From assembly GCF_016463975.1 (NCBI RefSeq), contig NZ_JAEMNX010000006.1, positions 1 through 64,000 on the forward strand: a stretch of DNA of 64,000 nucleotides. Reading direction: 5' to 3'. The notes under the pieces are model-generated. The model did no database searches and had not been told where the DNA came from. It saw only the letters and a list, made by a program, of their open reading frames with translations. Source of the stretch: Marinomonas transparens (GTDB lineage: Bacteria > Pseudomonadota > Gammaproteobacteria > Pseudomonadales > Marinomonadaceae). Both the position numbers and the translations under genes were made by a program. Positions 8,790-18,057 of this stretch are shown one piece after another; positions within the stretch are counted from its first letter, which is position 1; each line of letters begins with the position of its first letter.

Positions 8790-11741
8790 TTGATTGCCAT
8801 CTTTACATCGTTCACGAGTCGCCTCAGGTTTAAGGTACTTTCTGTTGCTTTATTTGTTGCCTGTATTATTGGCGTTGTCGGTTGGGTTGGTATCAAGCTC
8901 AGCGATACGGTTTTTTCGTCTGTGTCTGACACAACAGAAACCTATCTGCCATTGTTAACGAAAACCATCAGTGCTTCTAATGCCATGTATGATTTAACGA
9001 ATAGCTCGTTAGATTTACTTCATGCTTGCAAGCTAGCCGACGGCTCACATCGAGAAGCCTCTGAGAATAATGTCATGGAAGACTTTCAAACGATGGATGA
9101 ATTGTCTGAATTCTTGGCGCAACTAGGGCTACAGGAGCACCAGCGTAAGTTGTCGTCATCGCTTGATGAATCTCGTAATGCGTTCAAAGATTTGACTCAT
9201 ATTTGTGATGTGCAAACCTTATTACAAACGGATTTTTCAATACAATTTAAGATCGCCACTCATCAGGCACAAGGCCTTTTGGATGATCTTGACGGCATTC
9301 AGAAAAAGCATATTGCCATGTTAGGGGTAACTGCCGATGCTTGGCTTGACAGGCAAGAACTGGTTCTCATTGAGTTGATAAGCAGTAGCCTTAATCATAT
9401 TTTTCAACGCTTAAAAGTTCATCCTCATTCGTCGTCCTTGGTGACCGAAGGCATGACGGTCATTGAGCATAATACAGAAGACCTTGAGAACATCCGCCGC
9501 CATCTAGTGGGGGCCGAACGTTATACCTTTAGTGATGGTACGCCACTGATATCGGCAGACGTGCAGGAGAGGTTTGTTGTCTTTGCAGAGCAAATGTTAT
9601 CTGATGAGGGTGTGCATGATATCTGGCAACGCACTATGTTATTTTATTCTGGCACCATCATCACACGTTTAGCGATAAACCGTACCGGACTCGCGCTGTC
9701 TTCTGTACTGAATGGTGTAGAAAATGAAGCAAGGTTTCGCTATAAACAAGCACGAACGCTTACTTATGAAACACTTGAAGCGTCTCGTCAAACGCTTATC
9801 TATATCACTGCCATTCCCATCATAGTGCTATTGATTTTTGGGATGGTATTGTCGAGTAGGTTAATTCGTCCGATTGAAAGCCTAAAAAACTTTGTCTTAG
9901 CCCTGCGTAGTTCGAAAGAACTGGATCAGCGCATGCCCCACTACTTACTCTCTCGAAACGATGAACTGGGCACATTAGCCTTTCACTTTGACGCGCTTAT
10001 TTTTGAACTGGCGAGTGCCAGAAAACGCTTACTCAGTGAGTCGGAAGAAAAAATAAAAACCCAATTAGATCGTTTATCGGCGGCGTTTGAAAACATCCCT
10101 GAAGGCTTGTGTTTGACGGATGTGAACGGCGAATTATTAATCTGTAATCAGCGCTTTACCGATTTGTACGAGTTAGAAGAAAAAGACGTTTTGCCGGGCA
10201 CCCCGTTTCGCAATATTTTACGTAGTTGTAATCAACGGGGGGCTGTGATCATTCCAAAAATGCCAGATATGGAAGAGCAGTCTTACCTATTAGAAAAGCA
10301 ACAGGAAGGAGAGCAAGGAGAGAAAAAAATCATTTCTGTTCGTACGGCAAAAACCACCGAAGGCGGTGTTATTTCTGTGCACGATGACATTACTCATCGA
10401 CGCCGTCAGCAAGAGCAAATAGAGCATTTAGCCTATCACGACACCTTAACAAAACTGCCTAATCGGCGTTTGTTTTTGGATGATTTTAATCGCCTGTTAA
10501 CGCCTTCGGCTACGCCAAAAACGTCTATTCAAACAACCTTATTGTTTATGGATTTGGACTTGTTCAAGGGGGTAAATGATGTTTTAGGTCATCCGATAGG
10601 AGACCAACTTTTAATCTTAGTAGCAGAAAGATTAAAGATGAATCTACCAGAGCATACGCATGTTTATCGTGTAGGTGGTGATGAATTTGCGATATTAGTT
10701 CAAGCATCTTTCAGAACCGCTGAAATATTAGCCTTGGTGCAAACAATGATTGATACCATACGCATGCCTTATGAGATTGATGGCCACCGTATCATCATTG
10801 GCATGTCTGTGGGTATTGCATGTTCACCAGAGGATGGTCAAGAAGCCAGCGTATTGATGAAATCAGCCGATTTAGCCCTGTACCATGCTAAGGAAGCAGG
10901 TCGCAATCAATTTGCCTTTTTTCAACCTGAGATGGAACAGCATACTAAAGCGAAACGGGAACTGGAAATTGAACTGCGAAATGCTTTAGATAACGATGAT
11001 CTAGAGCTGGCTTTTCAACCTAAATGGGGAGTAGAAAGCGGCCGTGTAGAAGGCTTTGAAGCGCTGTTGCGCTGGCCCCATAAAACCCGTGGTTATATTT
11101 CTCCTGACGAGTTCATTCCCATTGCCGAAGAAACCGGCTTGATTGTTCGTATCGGTGCATGGGTTCTGTTGAAGGCCTGTTACGAAGCCAGCACTTGGCC
11201 TGATGATATTGAAGTTAGTGTGAATGTGTCGCCTGTGCAATTTTTAGCCAAATCCTTATATGACGATGTGACCAGCGCCTTGTCACAAACGGGCTTAGCA
11301 CCAGAGCGGTTAGAACTGGAAATTACTGAAGGCATCTTGATGCAAGACACGGACGCCAATTTAAAAACCTTGTCGTCAATTGGAGCATTAGGGATCAAAA
11401 TCGCGTTGGATGATTTTGGCACAGGTTATTCGAGCCTAGGGTATTTGCGTCGTTTTCATTTTGACCGCATAAAAATTGATAAATCTTTTGTCAGTGATGT
11501 ACTAACCTCTAAAGACAGCCAAGCGGTGGTTCATGCGGTATGCGGTATCTGTAAAAGCCTCGACATTGAATCCGTTGCCGAAGGCGTTGAAGAACTTGTC
11601 CAAATGGCGTTTTTAAAGCAAGAAGGTTGCTCGCAATTACAGGGCTATTTTATTGCTAGACCAATGACACCTGAGGCCGCCCTAGACTTTATAGAAGCCT
11701 CCCATCCTCACCTTAATAATGAACAAGAAAAAGGAAGATAA
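8790..11741 (+). CDS. Membrane receptor with HAMP, PAS, GGDEF and EAL domains
   Basis: 983 residues. TM1 at about 14-36, a large periplasmic sensor region to about 335, TM2 at about 335-358, HAMP to about 410, a PAS-like domain about 425-530, GGDEF about 550-715 and EAL about 730-970. The cyclase signature GGDEF is intact at 629-633. The phosphodiesterase signature EAL (757-759), DDFGTGYSSL and EGVEE are also present. It can therefore in principle both make and degrade cyclic di-GMP. I chose TTG at 8790: GAGGGAG (8777-8783) is ideally spaced and the hydrophobic segment follows directly. The next gene, an exported binding protein, starts 2 nt after the stop, pointing to a receptor-ligand pair as in Vibrio MbaA-NspS. 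Confidence 0.92.
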   Translation: MIAIFTSFTSRLRFKVLSVALFVACIIGVVGWVGIKLSDTVFSSVSDTTETYLPLLTKTISASNAMYDLTNSSLDLLHACKLADGSHREASENNVMEDFQTMDELSEFLAQLGLQEHQRKLSSSLDESRNAFKDLTHICDVQTLLQTDFSIQFKIATHQAQGLLDDLDGIQKKHIAMLGVTADAWLDRQELVLIELISSSLNHIFQRLKVHPHSSSLVTEGMTVIEHNTEDLENIRRHLVGAERYTFSDGTPLISADVQERFVVFAEQMLSDEGVHDIWQRTMLFYSGTIITRLAINRTGLALSSVLNGVENEARFRYKQARTLTYETLEASRQTLIYITAIPIIVLLIFGMVLSSRLIRPIESLKNFVLALRSSKELDQRMPHYLLSRNDELGTLAFHFDALIFELASARKRLLSESEEKIKTQLDRLSAAFENIPEGLCLTDVNGELLICNQRFTDLYELEEKDVLPGTPFRNILRSCNQRGAVIIPKMPDMEEQSYLLEKQQEGEQGEKKIISVRTAKTTEGGVISVHDDITHRRRQQEQIEHLAYHDTLTKLPNRRLFLDDFNRLLTPSATPKTSIQTTLLFMDLDLFKGVNDVLGHPIGDQLLILVAERLKMNLPEHTHVYRVGGDEFAILVQASFRTAEILALVQTMIDTIRMPYEIDGHRIIIGMSVGIACSPEDGQEASVLMKSADLALYHAKEAGRNQFAFFQPEMEQHTKAKRELEIELRNALDNDDLELAFQPKWGVESGRVEGFEALLRWPHKTRGYISPDEFIPIAEETGLIVRIGAWVLLKACYEASTWPDDIEVSVNVSPVQFLAKSLYDDVTSALSQTGLAPERLELEITEGILMQDTDANLKTLSSIGALGIKIALDDFGTGYSSLGYLRRFHFDRIKIDKSFVSDVLTSKDSQAVVHAVCGICKSLDIESVAEGVEELVQMAFLKQEGCSQLQGYFIARPMTPEAALDFIEASHPHLNNEQEKGR

Positions 11742-11743
11742 CG

Positions 11744-13027
11744 ATGAAAAATAACCTAATTTCTCGGCGTCAGTTTCTTGGTGCGTCGGCATTGCTCGCG
11801 AACAGTATGTGGGTGCCTGCTTTAGAGGCGAAAAACACCACCCTCAGATTTAATTGGTGGGGAGGGGATAACCGGGCGGCTTTGACAAACAAGGTCATCG
11901 AACTTTATCAACAGCGACAGATAGGCGTGACACTGGACCCTAAGCATTATGATTGGTTGGATTATTGGCAAGACTTTACCACGCAAGTGGCTATTCGCCG
12001 TACCCCAGACATCATTCAAATGGACTTTCGATACCTTAAGCTTTATGCCGAGCATAAGGCGTTATTGCCTCTTGACTCGTATTTGAACAAGGGCTTAAAC
12101 CTAGACTCCTTTGGTGCAGCAAATATTGACTCGTGTCGCGTCAATGGAAAACTGTATGGGGTTAACCTAGGGATCAACTCCGCCGCTATGGTCGTGGCCT
12201 CGAAAAAGTGGAATGACTTATCGTTAGACAGCCCAGGATTTGACATGACGTGGGATAATTTCATTGATCATTGTGAGGCCTATGCAAATAAGAATAACAT
12301 GCCAAATACCTATGCCACATCAGATGGCAGTGGCAATGAAGAGCTGGTGAATAACTGGTTACGGCAACGGGGAAAAGGCCTATACAGTCGTGATGGTGGG
12401 TTGGGTTTTTCCGTGGCAGATATGACGGAATGGTTTGCCATGTGGGCGCAAATACGTGGCGTAAAAGGCTGTGTACCACCCGATATTCAAGTATTGCAGA
12501 AACATTCTATTGAAACCTCTCCTTTGGTATTAGGCTATTCGTCCATCGATTTTGCCCACTCAAACATGTTGTTGAATTATCAAAAACACTATGAGAGTCC
12601 ATTAGCCTTAAGAGCCTTTCCTATTATTTTAAATAGCCCTCCGGGCCATTATTACAAGCCCTCACAAATGTTGTCGATTGGAGCCAATACAAAGAGCCCT
12701 GAGGAAGCGGTAGATTTTGTAAACTTCTTTGTTACTGCACCTGAAGCGGCACAAGTATTGGGACTAGACCGAGGGATTCCGGCCTCAGACAGCATAAGAG
12801 CCTTCTTGATGCCGACACTCGATGATGTGGGTCGTAGAACGGTTGAGTACATCAGCAAGCTCAAACCCTTTGTCGGAGATCTGCCTCCACCGCCACCGGC
12901 CGAAGCAGGAGAAATCGCCATCAGCTTGCAAAATATCGCCCACGAAGTCGCTTTTAAACGCTTTACCCCTAGAGAAGGTGCCGAGAAGTTTTATAGGGAA
13001 AGCTCCGCGTTTGTTCATCAGTCTTAA
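11744..13027 (+). CDS. Tat-exported family 1 solute-binding protein, no permease nearby
   Basis: 427 residues. The N-terminus has a twin-arginine motif, SRRQFLG at residues 7-13, then a hydrophobic stretch ending LEAK, so the protein should reach the periplasm folded. The mature part (LRFNWWGGDNRAALTNKVIELY, shortened here as LRFNWWGG..VIELY) is typical of family 1 extracellular sugar-type binding proteins. A proline run lies near residue 385. No permease or ATPase gene is adjacent. It follows the GGDEF-EAL gene with a 2-nt gap and AAGGAAG as ribosome site. I infer that it senses a ligand for that receptor rather than feeding a transporter; the ligand is unknown. Confidence 0.85.
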   Translation: MKNNLISRRQFLGASALLANSMWVPALEAKNTTLRFNWWGGDNRAALTNKVIELYQQRQIGVTLDPKHYDWLDYWQDFTTQVAIRRTPDIIQMDFRYLKLYAEHKALLPLDSYLNKGLNLDSFGAANIDSCRVNGKLYGVNLGINSAAMVVASKKWNDLSLDSPGFDMTWDNFIDHCEAYANKNNMPNTYATSDGSGNEELVNNWLRQRGKGLYSRDGGLGFSVADMTEWFAMWAQIRGVKGCVPPDIQVLQKHSIETSPLVLGYSSIDFAHSNMLLNYQKHYESPLALRAFPIILNSPPGHYYKPSQMLSIGANTKSPEEAVDFVNFFVTAPEAAQVLGLDRGIPASDSIRAFLMPTLDDVGRRTVEYISKLKPFVGDLPPPPPAEAGEIAISLQNIAHEVAFKRFTPREGAEKFYRESSAFVHQS

Positions 13028-13094
13028 TAGGAAAAAGCAATGGAATGCGAAAATGTAGGCATCGGTTTCTTATAATGCAGAGACGCGCCAAGTT

Positions 13095-13955
13095 TTAAAC
13101 CTCAGATTTAATCATCTCTAAAAAGGCATCCTTGGCGCTGTGATGCCCTGTCTCCTTATTCCAAATAAAGTAATTACGAATCGGTTTTAACGGCTCGAAT
13201 GAGTAGCCACTAATACCGCCAATCAGTTTGAATTGTTCAAAGACACCTTTGGGCACCAATGAAACCCCAGCGCCAGCACTCACGCAGCCTAAAATCGTTC
13301 CATAACTGGCCATGCTGGTGACGGGAACAGACACCTGACTTTCTGAAAGCCAGTCTTCTAAGGCGTTACGATAAGGGCAACCTTCTGGCCACATGTAGAT
13401 GTTTTTACCGACCAAACTATCCGCAGAGGTAATCTCGTCATAAGCAGACGAGGCAATGAGTACTAACTCTTCTTGATATATCTCCTCGCAATGCAAGTCG
13501 GGGTGGTGGCTTTTTACCGCGATAATCGCACCGTCTAGCTCATGCTTTATCACTGCACTTTCTAGTTGTTTCCAAGTATTGGTTGAAAACTCGATTTTTA
13601 CCGAAGGGTATTGTCTATGGTAAGCCGTAAGCAGCTTAGGTAATCGACTGGTAGCAGAGGATTCTATGGCACCAATACTGAGTTTTCCAGAAGGCGCAGC
13701 ATGGGGGCTGATTGCTCTTTTTGCCTCGTCACATAACGACAGAATCTTGTTGCTGTATTCCAAGAAGACCGTCCCAGATGGACTAATCATTAACCCACGA
13801 CCTTTTCTAATAAACAAAGGCTCACCCAATTATTCTTCTAGGTTTTTTATCCTCGTCGTAATGTTAGAAGGCACGCAATGCAGTTGCTCTGCTGCTTTGG
13901 CGATACTGCCAAGGTCGGTAACGGCTTTAAACATACGTAACTGGGAAAGCTCCAT
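13095..13955 (-). pseudogene. LysR-family regulator interrupted by one in-frame stop
   Basis: The minus-strand frame from ATG at 13955 reads MELSQLRMFKAVTDLGSIAK and gives a complete LysR HTH up to NLEE. A TAA then stands at 13830-13832, and the same frame goes on with LGEPLFIRKGRGL and a full effector-binding domain to 13095. LysR proteins usually have Q or E at that place (LEEQLG), so one C-to-T change of CAA would explain it. Total length with the stop codon ignored is 286 residues, normal for the family. A TTG at 13829 could at best start a protein without its DNA-binding domain. It is divergent from the TauE/SafE permease, its probable former target. A sequencing error cannot be excluded. 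Confidence 0.8.
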
Positions 13956-14087
13956 ATTAACTCACTTAAAATGAATAGTTAGATTAATATAAGTTACTTT
14001 TAGTGAATTCTCTAGCGGGTTAATTTCTTTAGACGTTTCGTATTCACAGGGAATGCGGATTTATTTTGTCTAGAGGGTAGGGAAGTC

Positions 14088-14846
14088 ATGGTGGTGGATT
14101 TATTCGCGTTAGGATTCTTTTCATTCTGTGGAGGCTTGATTGACGCAGCGGTTGGCGGAGGTGGATTACTACTCATGCCAGCCTTGTTACACGCTTTACC
14201 TGAACACACTTTAACGACCGTGTTTGGGACGAATAAAATGGCGGTTTGGGCGGGTACTTTATCGTCGATATTTCGTTACGTTAAACGAGTGAAGCTGGTC
14301 TGGAAAATCATGATACCAACCGCCTTCGCCGCGTTTTTGTTTTCTTACCTCGGTGCCAAATCCATTGCTTTCATTCCCAAAGACATCATGCAAGTCGCGG
14401 TGTTTTTCTTGCTGGTGGTTATGGCGATCTATACCTTTGTGAAAAAAGATTTAGGTAAGACGCACAAAGAGCTCAAGATAAACCATAGAGAAATAGCCAA
14501 AGGCGTTATTTTTGGAGGCTTGATTGGCTACTACGACGGCGTATTTGGCCCCGGCAGTGGCAGCTTCTTGATCTTCCTGTTTGTTAGAGGTTTCGGCTTC
14601 GACTTCTTAAACGCCTCCGCCTCTGCAAAACTCATCAACATGGGCACCTTTACTGCTGCACTCTTGTTTTTCATACCATCCGGTAACGTCCTATGGGAGA
14701 TCGGTATACTCGTCGCAGCCTGCAACATACTAGGCGCCATCGTCGGCGTTTTCCTAGCGTTAAGATACGGCAGTGAGTTTATAAGAATCGTATTCTTGGT
14801 ATTGTTGGTTTTTCTAATCGGCAGAATGGGATTGGGGATGGTTTAG
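14088..14846 (+). CDS. TauE/SafE-family sulfite/organosulfonate exporter-like permease
   Basis: 252 residues with about eight membrane segments. The opening FCGGLIDAAVGGGGLLLMPALL and the second half GGLIGYYDGVFGPGSGSFLIF form the twin TauE/SafE repeats with their glycine-rich motifs. Family members move sulfite, sulfoacetate, taurine or other small anions across the inner membrane; the substrate here is unknown. Start ATG at 14088 is preceded by GGTAGGGAAG. It stands back to back with the broken lysR gene 132 bp away, so its control may have changed with that mutation. Confidence 0.85.
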   Translation: MVVDLFALGFFSFCGGLIDAAVGGGGLLLMPALLHALPEHTLTTVFGTNKMAVWAGTLSSIFRYVKRVKLVWKIMIPTAFAAFLFSYLGAKSIAFIPKDIMQVAVFFLLVVMAIYTFVKKDLGKTHKELKINHREIAKGVIFGGLIGYYDGVFGPGSGSFLIFLFVRGFGFDFLNASASAKLINMGTFTAALLFFIPSGNVLWEIGILVAACNILGAIVGVFLALRYGSEFIRIVFLVLLVFLIGRMGLGMV

Positions 14847-14922
14847 CTAAAATACAGTGGCTTTGACGAGCTTTACTCTCTCAACCAATATGTACTAAAT
14901 ATTGCTATTTAGGAGGGCGCTC

Positions 14923-15057
14923 ATGGCTACAAATACAGGCATTAGCTTAATTGAACTGGAAAACGACAAGCAAAAACTAAAAACGCTTCAAGGTCTTATC
15001 AAGGGCTCTGAGTTCAAGTTCGAAGTACGACATTTTTTATCTCATTTTGCTAATTAA
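14923..15057 (+). CDS. 44-residue ORF, possible shrunken ParD-like antitoxin
   Basis: A strong ribosome site AGGAGG (14911-14916) stands 6 nt before the ATG, so the ORF is probably translated. The product begins MATNTGISL, like the start of ParD antitoxins, then jumps to ENDKQKLKTLQGLIKGSE, which resembles the C-terminal helix of the same family. The roughly 40 residues of the usual ribbon-helix-helix core are missing. No ParE-like toxin follows; the 3' end overlaps the tail of the convergent lysR gene by 21 bp. The family link is from memory of the pattern and is tentative. Confidence 0.4.
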   Translation: MATNTGISLIELENDKQKLKTLQGLIKGSEFKFEVRHFLSHFAN

Positions 15058-15930
15058 AAAGTCGATAAAACTTCTTGTCCTAGATGGCATATATTTTCGA
15101 TTTGGATAGATTAAAAAGATATCTACAGATATAGGTTGAAAATCATCAAATAATAGAACTAGATTTCCATTTTCAATTTCATCCGTTAAAACTAATTTTG
15201 GCACTCTTGCTATACCTTGGCCATCTTTACACATAGCTAATTCCATTTCTGCACTATTGGTTGTTAAATGGCTATTAACTTTTACTGAGGTCTGTTTATC
15301 GGCTTCATCTTGATACTGCCATATATTCTGATTAATAGTAGATCGGAAATTAATAGTGCGATGATGAACTAACTCATCGGGATATCTAGGTGTTCCCCAT
15401 TTATTTAGGTAACTAGGTGCAGCAATTGTTACTATTTCGACGCTTGTTAATTTCCGGCTTATTAAACTTGAATCTGGTAATTGCTCAGAAGCTCTCAGTG
15501 CTAGGTCATAACCATCAGCGATAACATCAACCAATTGATCATTTAGTTCTAGTTCAACCACCACTTGAGGGTATAGATCCATATATTCGCCTAATATTGG
15601 TTTGATTTTCGCTAGTGCAAAGCTAACAGGGCAGCTTATTCGTAAATTTCCTTTTGGTATTTTTTGTTGTCCAGCCAGTTGTTGCTCCACTTGCACGGCA
15701 TCATTGATGATGTTTTGACATTGGCGATAATAAATTTCACCAGCTGATGTCAGGCTGATTTTCCTAGTTGTGCGGTTCAGTAACCTGATGCCTAAGCGGC
15801 TCTCAAGCTTGTTTATTTCACCACTAATATAAGATTTGCTGTGATTGAGTGTATTTGCAGCCTCAGTAAAACTGCCACAATCAACAACCTGCTTAAAAAT
15901 CACAATCCCGTTTAATAGTTGAGTATTCAT
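15037..15930 (-). CDS. LysR-family transcriptional regulator
   Basis: 297 residues with an N-terminal winged HTH (residues 1-62: FKQVVDCGSFTEAANTLNHS, then RLLNRTTRKISLT) and a C-terminal effector domain with ISCPVSFA near residue 98. This is the CrgA/AaeR-like group that often controls a neighbouring oxidoreductase. It is divergent from the azoreductase gene, 111 bp apart, which it probably regulates together with itself. Start ATG at 15930 gives the standard HTH register. No defects seen. Confidence 0.9.
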   Translation of the reverse strand: MNTQLLNGIVIFKQVVDCGSFTEAANTLNHSKSYISGEINKLESRLGIRLLNRTTRKISLTSAGEIYYRQCQNIINDAVQVEQQLAGQQKIPKGNLRISCPVSFALAKIKPILGEYMDLYPQVVVELELNDQLVDVIADGYDLALRASEQLPDSSLISRKLTSVEIVTIAAPSYLNKWGTPRYPDELVHHRTINFRSTINQNIWQYQDEADKQTSVKVNSHLTTNSAEMELAMCKDGQGIARVPKLVLTDEIENGNLVLLFDDFQPISVDIFLIYPNRKYMPSRTRSFIDFLISKMR

Positions 15931-15968
15931 CGCACATCCAGATTAGAGGTTATATGAGAACAATCATT

Positions 15969-15980
15969 GCATAACTATGC
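15969..15980. promoter_or_regulatory. Candidate LysR operator
   Basis: Perfect dyad GCATA-AC-TATGC with flanking A/T, midway between the divergent lysR and azoreductase genes. Position and symmetry fit a LysR box; not shown to bind. Confidence 0.4.
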
Positions 15981-16041
15981 TATTAATCAAAATAGACAGA
16001 TGATTTACACTTTGTTTTCTTAAATTGTGGAAATAAATAAA

Positions 16042-16668
16042 ATGATAAATGTCCTTATACTCAACTCAAGCCCAACTCCCAAAAGTAGTATTTCAACCAA
16101 ATTTACCTCATTTTTTGAGCAAAAATTATTAGCTGTTAAAGGCTTTAACATTGTTACTCGAGATCTAGGTGTAGCGCCTCCAAGTCATTTAGACGAATTA
16201 GTATTATCCGGTTTTTTTAATGATCCAAGCGAACACAATGAAGACCAAAAAAAGGCATTAAGTGAAGGGTTAATATTAATCAGAGAATTAGAACAGGCAG
16301 ATATTGTTATTATTGGGGCTGCCATGCATAACCACACGGTAACATCAGGTTTAAAAGCCTATATCGACCAAGTGACCCGACCAGGTTTAACTTTTCAGTA
16401 TAAAGAAGATGGCCCTCATGGACTTTTAACTAATAAACAGGCTTTTATTATTATTTCAGCGGGCGGTGATTACAGTTCGGAAGAAACGCAAAAAACCGAT
16501 TTTGTGACCCCTTTTTTAAGGGAAGTCTTGGGATTCATAGGGTTAGATGAAATTACGTTTATTCCTGTTTTTGGTACTTATCTTGGCAGTGAGGTATCAG
16601 AGAAAAACCAAAGTATAGCCAGACAAACTATTATGGAACAAGTAATGAAACTTAATCAAAAGAGATAG
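16042..16668 (+). CDS. azoR: FMN-dependent NADH-azoreductase family protein
   Basis: 208 residues. The start MINVLILNSSPTPKSSISTK is the phosphate-binding loop of flavodoxin-fold quinone/azo reductases. It is followed by VVIIGAAMHNHTVTSGLKAYID-type residues (ADIVIIGAAMHNHTV, LKAYIDQVTRPG), the AzoR region that binds FMN, and by FIIISAGGDYS. These enzymes transfer two electrons from NADH to quinones or azo compounds in the cytoplasm. The ATG at 16042 is taken as start; the GTG at 16027 would add five residues but gives no better ribosome site. It is probably controlled by the divergent LysR gene. Confidence 0.85.
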   Translation: MINVLILNSSPTPKSSISTKFTSFFEQKLLAVKGFNIVTRDLGVAPPSHLDELVLSGFFNDPSEHNEDQKKALSEGLILIRELEQADIVIIGAAMHNHTVTSGLKAYIDQVTRPGLTFQYKEDGPHGLLTNKQAFIIISAGGDYSSEETQKTDFVTPFLREVLGFIGLDEITFIPVFGTYLGSEVSEKNQSIARQTIMEQVMKLNQKR

Positions 16669-16698
16669 AGAATCAGTTAAGAAAGAAGTAATGAAGTG

Positions 16699-16767
16699 GT
16701 CAGATCCTTTTAAGAATAGACATATATTTAGGTTCATCTTCCAAATTATTAGTAAAAGAGATCTGAC
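16699..16767. repeat. Inverted repeat with GTCAGATC arms
   Basis: GTCAGATCCTTTTA (16699-16712) is mirrored by TAAAAGAGATCTGAC (16753-16767), one extra base in the right arm, 40-nt loop. The GTCAGAT core recalls the repeat at 4470. It lies between azoR and the dipeptidase gene; a 61-codon frame across it looks like chance. Confidence 0.45.
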
Positions 16768-16915
16768 TCCTTTAACCCACCTAGTTTTCACCCTAGTCGC
16801 TTTTAGTATTCCTCTAGTCGTTTCCAGCCAGCTTAGTTCTCCTATGAAAAATTACACTGAGTTCATTGGTGATTAATGGCGTTAAAGCGCTTATTTGATA
16901 GGGAAGGAAGAAACG

Positions 16916-17893
16916 ATGAACGCAGCAGAGCTACACGACAAGTCGATTATTATCGACGGTTTAATTTGTGCGAAGTGGAATCGCGAGTTATTTGAAGACA
17001 TGGCGAAGGGCAAGTTAACCGCGGCGAATTGCACTGTGTCGTTTTGGGAAAACTTTGAAGGCACGGTTCGCAATGTGGTTGAGATGAATCAGTTGATCGA
17101 AGCCAACAGTGATTTGCTCACTAAGGTTTACACCACGAAAGACATTCATCGAGCGAAGGCAGAAGGTAAAACCGGTGTGATGATGGGTTTTCAAAATGCC
17201 CATGCGTTTGAAGACCAAATCGGTTATGTACAAATTTTTAAAGACCTTGGCGTTGGCATAGTGCAGATGTGCTACAACACGCAAAACTTGGTTGGCACGG
17301 GGTGTTACGAACGTGATGGCGGTTTATCTGGTTATGGTCGTGAAATTGTCGCGGAGATGAATCGAGTCGGCATGTTGTGTGACTTGTCTCACGTGGGGCC
17401 AAATACAGCGAAAGAAGTGATTATTGAATCAAACAAGCCAGTTGCTTATTCCCATTGTTTGCCAGCGGGTTTGAAAGAACATCCTCGTAACCGTACCGAC
17501 GAAGAGCTTAAGTTCATTGCCGACAATGGCGGTTTTGTTGGTGTCACCATGTTTGCGCCTTTCTTAAAAGCGGGTATTAACGCGACCATTGAAGATTACG
17601 TAGAAGCCATTCAATACATTTACAACATTGTCGGGGAAGACGCGATTGGTATTGGTACGGATTTCACCCAAGGCCACGGCTACGACTTTTTTGAATACCT
17701 CACTCACGACAAAGGCTATGCACGTCGTTTAACTCGTTTTGGCGAGATCATTAATCCGCTTGGTATGCGTACTGTGGGAGATTTCCCTAATTTGACCGAA
17801 GCCTTGTTGAAGCATGGTTTTAGCGAGCGTCAGGTGGCCAAGATTATGGGTGAGAATTGGGTAAATCTTTTAGCCGAAGTTTGGGACGAATGA
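16916..17893 (+). CDS. Membrane (renal) dipeptidase-family enzyme of the dimethylglycine cluster
   Basis: 325 residues. The fold is recognised by SIIIDGLICAKWN at the start, MMGFQNAHAFED near 90, LCDLSHVGPNTAKEVI near 158, PVAYSHC near 180 and IGIGTDFTQGHG near 245: the metal-binding ladder of family M19. The same gene stands first in the Pseudomonas aeruginosa dgc cluster (PA5396, from memory), with equal length. Its substrate in betaine catabolism is not established. ATG at 16916 is chosen because GGAAGGAAG lies 5 nt upstream; a TTG at 16895 would be a longer alternative. It is the first gene of a six-gene run on the plus strand. Confidence 0.88.
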   Translation: MNAAELHDKSIIIDGLICAKWNRELFEDMAKGKLTAANCTVSFWENFEGTVRNVVEMNQLIEANSDLLTKVYTTKDIHRAKAEGKTGVMMGFQNAHAFEDQIGYVQIFKDLGVGIVQMCYNTQNLVGTGCYERDGGLSGYGREIVAEMNRVGMLCDLSHVGPNTAKEVIIESNKPVAYSHCLPAGLKEHPRNRTDEELKFIADNGGFVGVTMFAPFLKAGINATIEDYVEAIQYIYNIVGEDAIGIGTDFTQGHGYDFFEYLTHDKGYARRLTRFGEIINPLGMRTVGDFPNLTEALLKHGFSERQVAKIMGENWVNLLAEVWDE

Positions 17894-17916
17894 AACTATT
17901 GCGCTCGACTAACCAT

Positions 17917-17990
17917 CGTTAAAAACAAACTCAAGATGCTCATTTATAACTTATAAACTCCGCTCTTTCGTTTGTTTTTGCCTCGGGAAG
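17917..17990 (+). ncRNA. Structured intergenic element, copy 1
   Basis: Outer stem AAAAACAAAC (17921-17930) with GTTTGTTTTT (17970-17979), inner stem TTTATAA-C-TTATAAA (17943-17957), and the conserved string GATGCTCATTTATA between. It shares about 80 percent identity with copy 2 at 18632-18705. The outer stem differs by compensating changes, so selection seems to act on RNA structure. Function unknown. Confidence 0.55.
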
Positions 17991-18057
17991 ACTTCGCTCA
18001 TTACGTTTCAGAGCAATACTGGCTTTCAAACTTGTTTAAGAATTTAAGGAATTGAAC

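Noticed and set aside
16691..16876. 61-codon plus-strand ORF between azoR and the dipeptidase gene
   Set aside because: It runs through an inverted repeat, has only a weak ribosome site and no recognisable composition or family.
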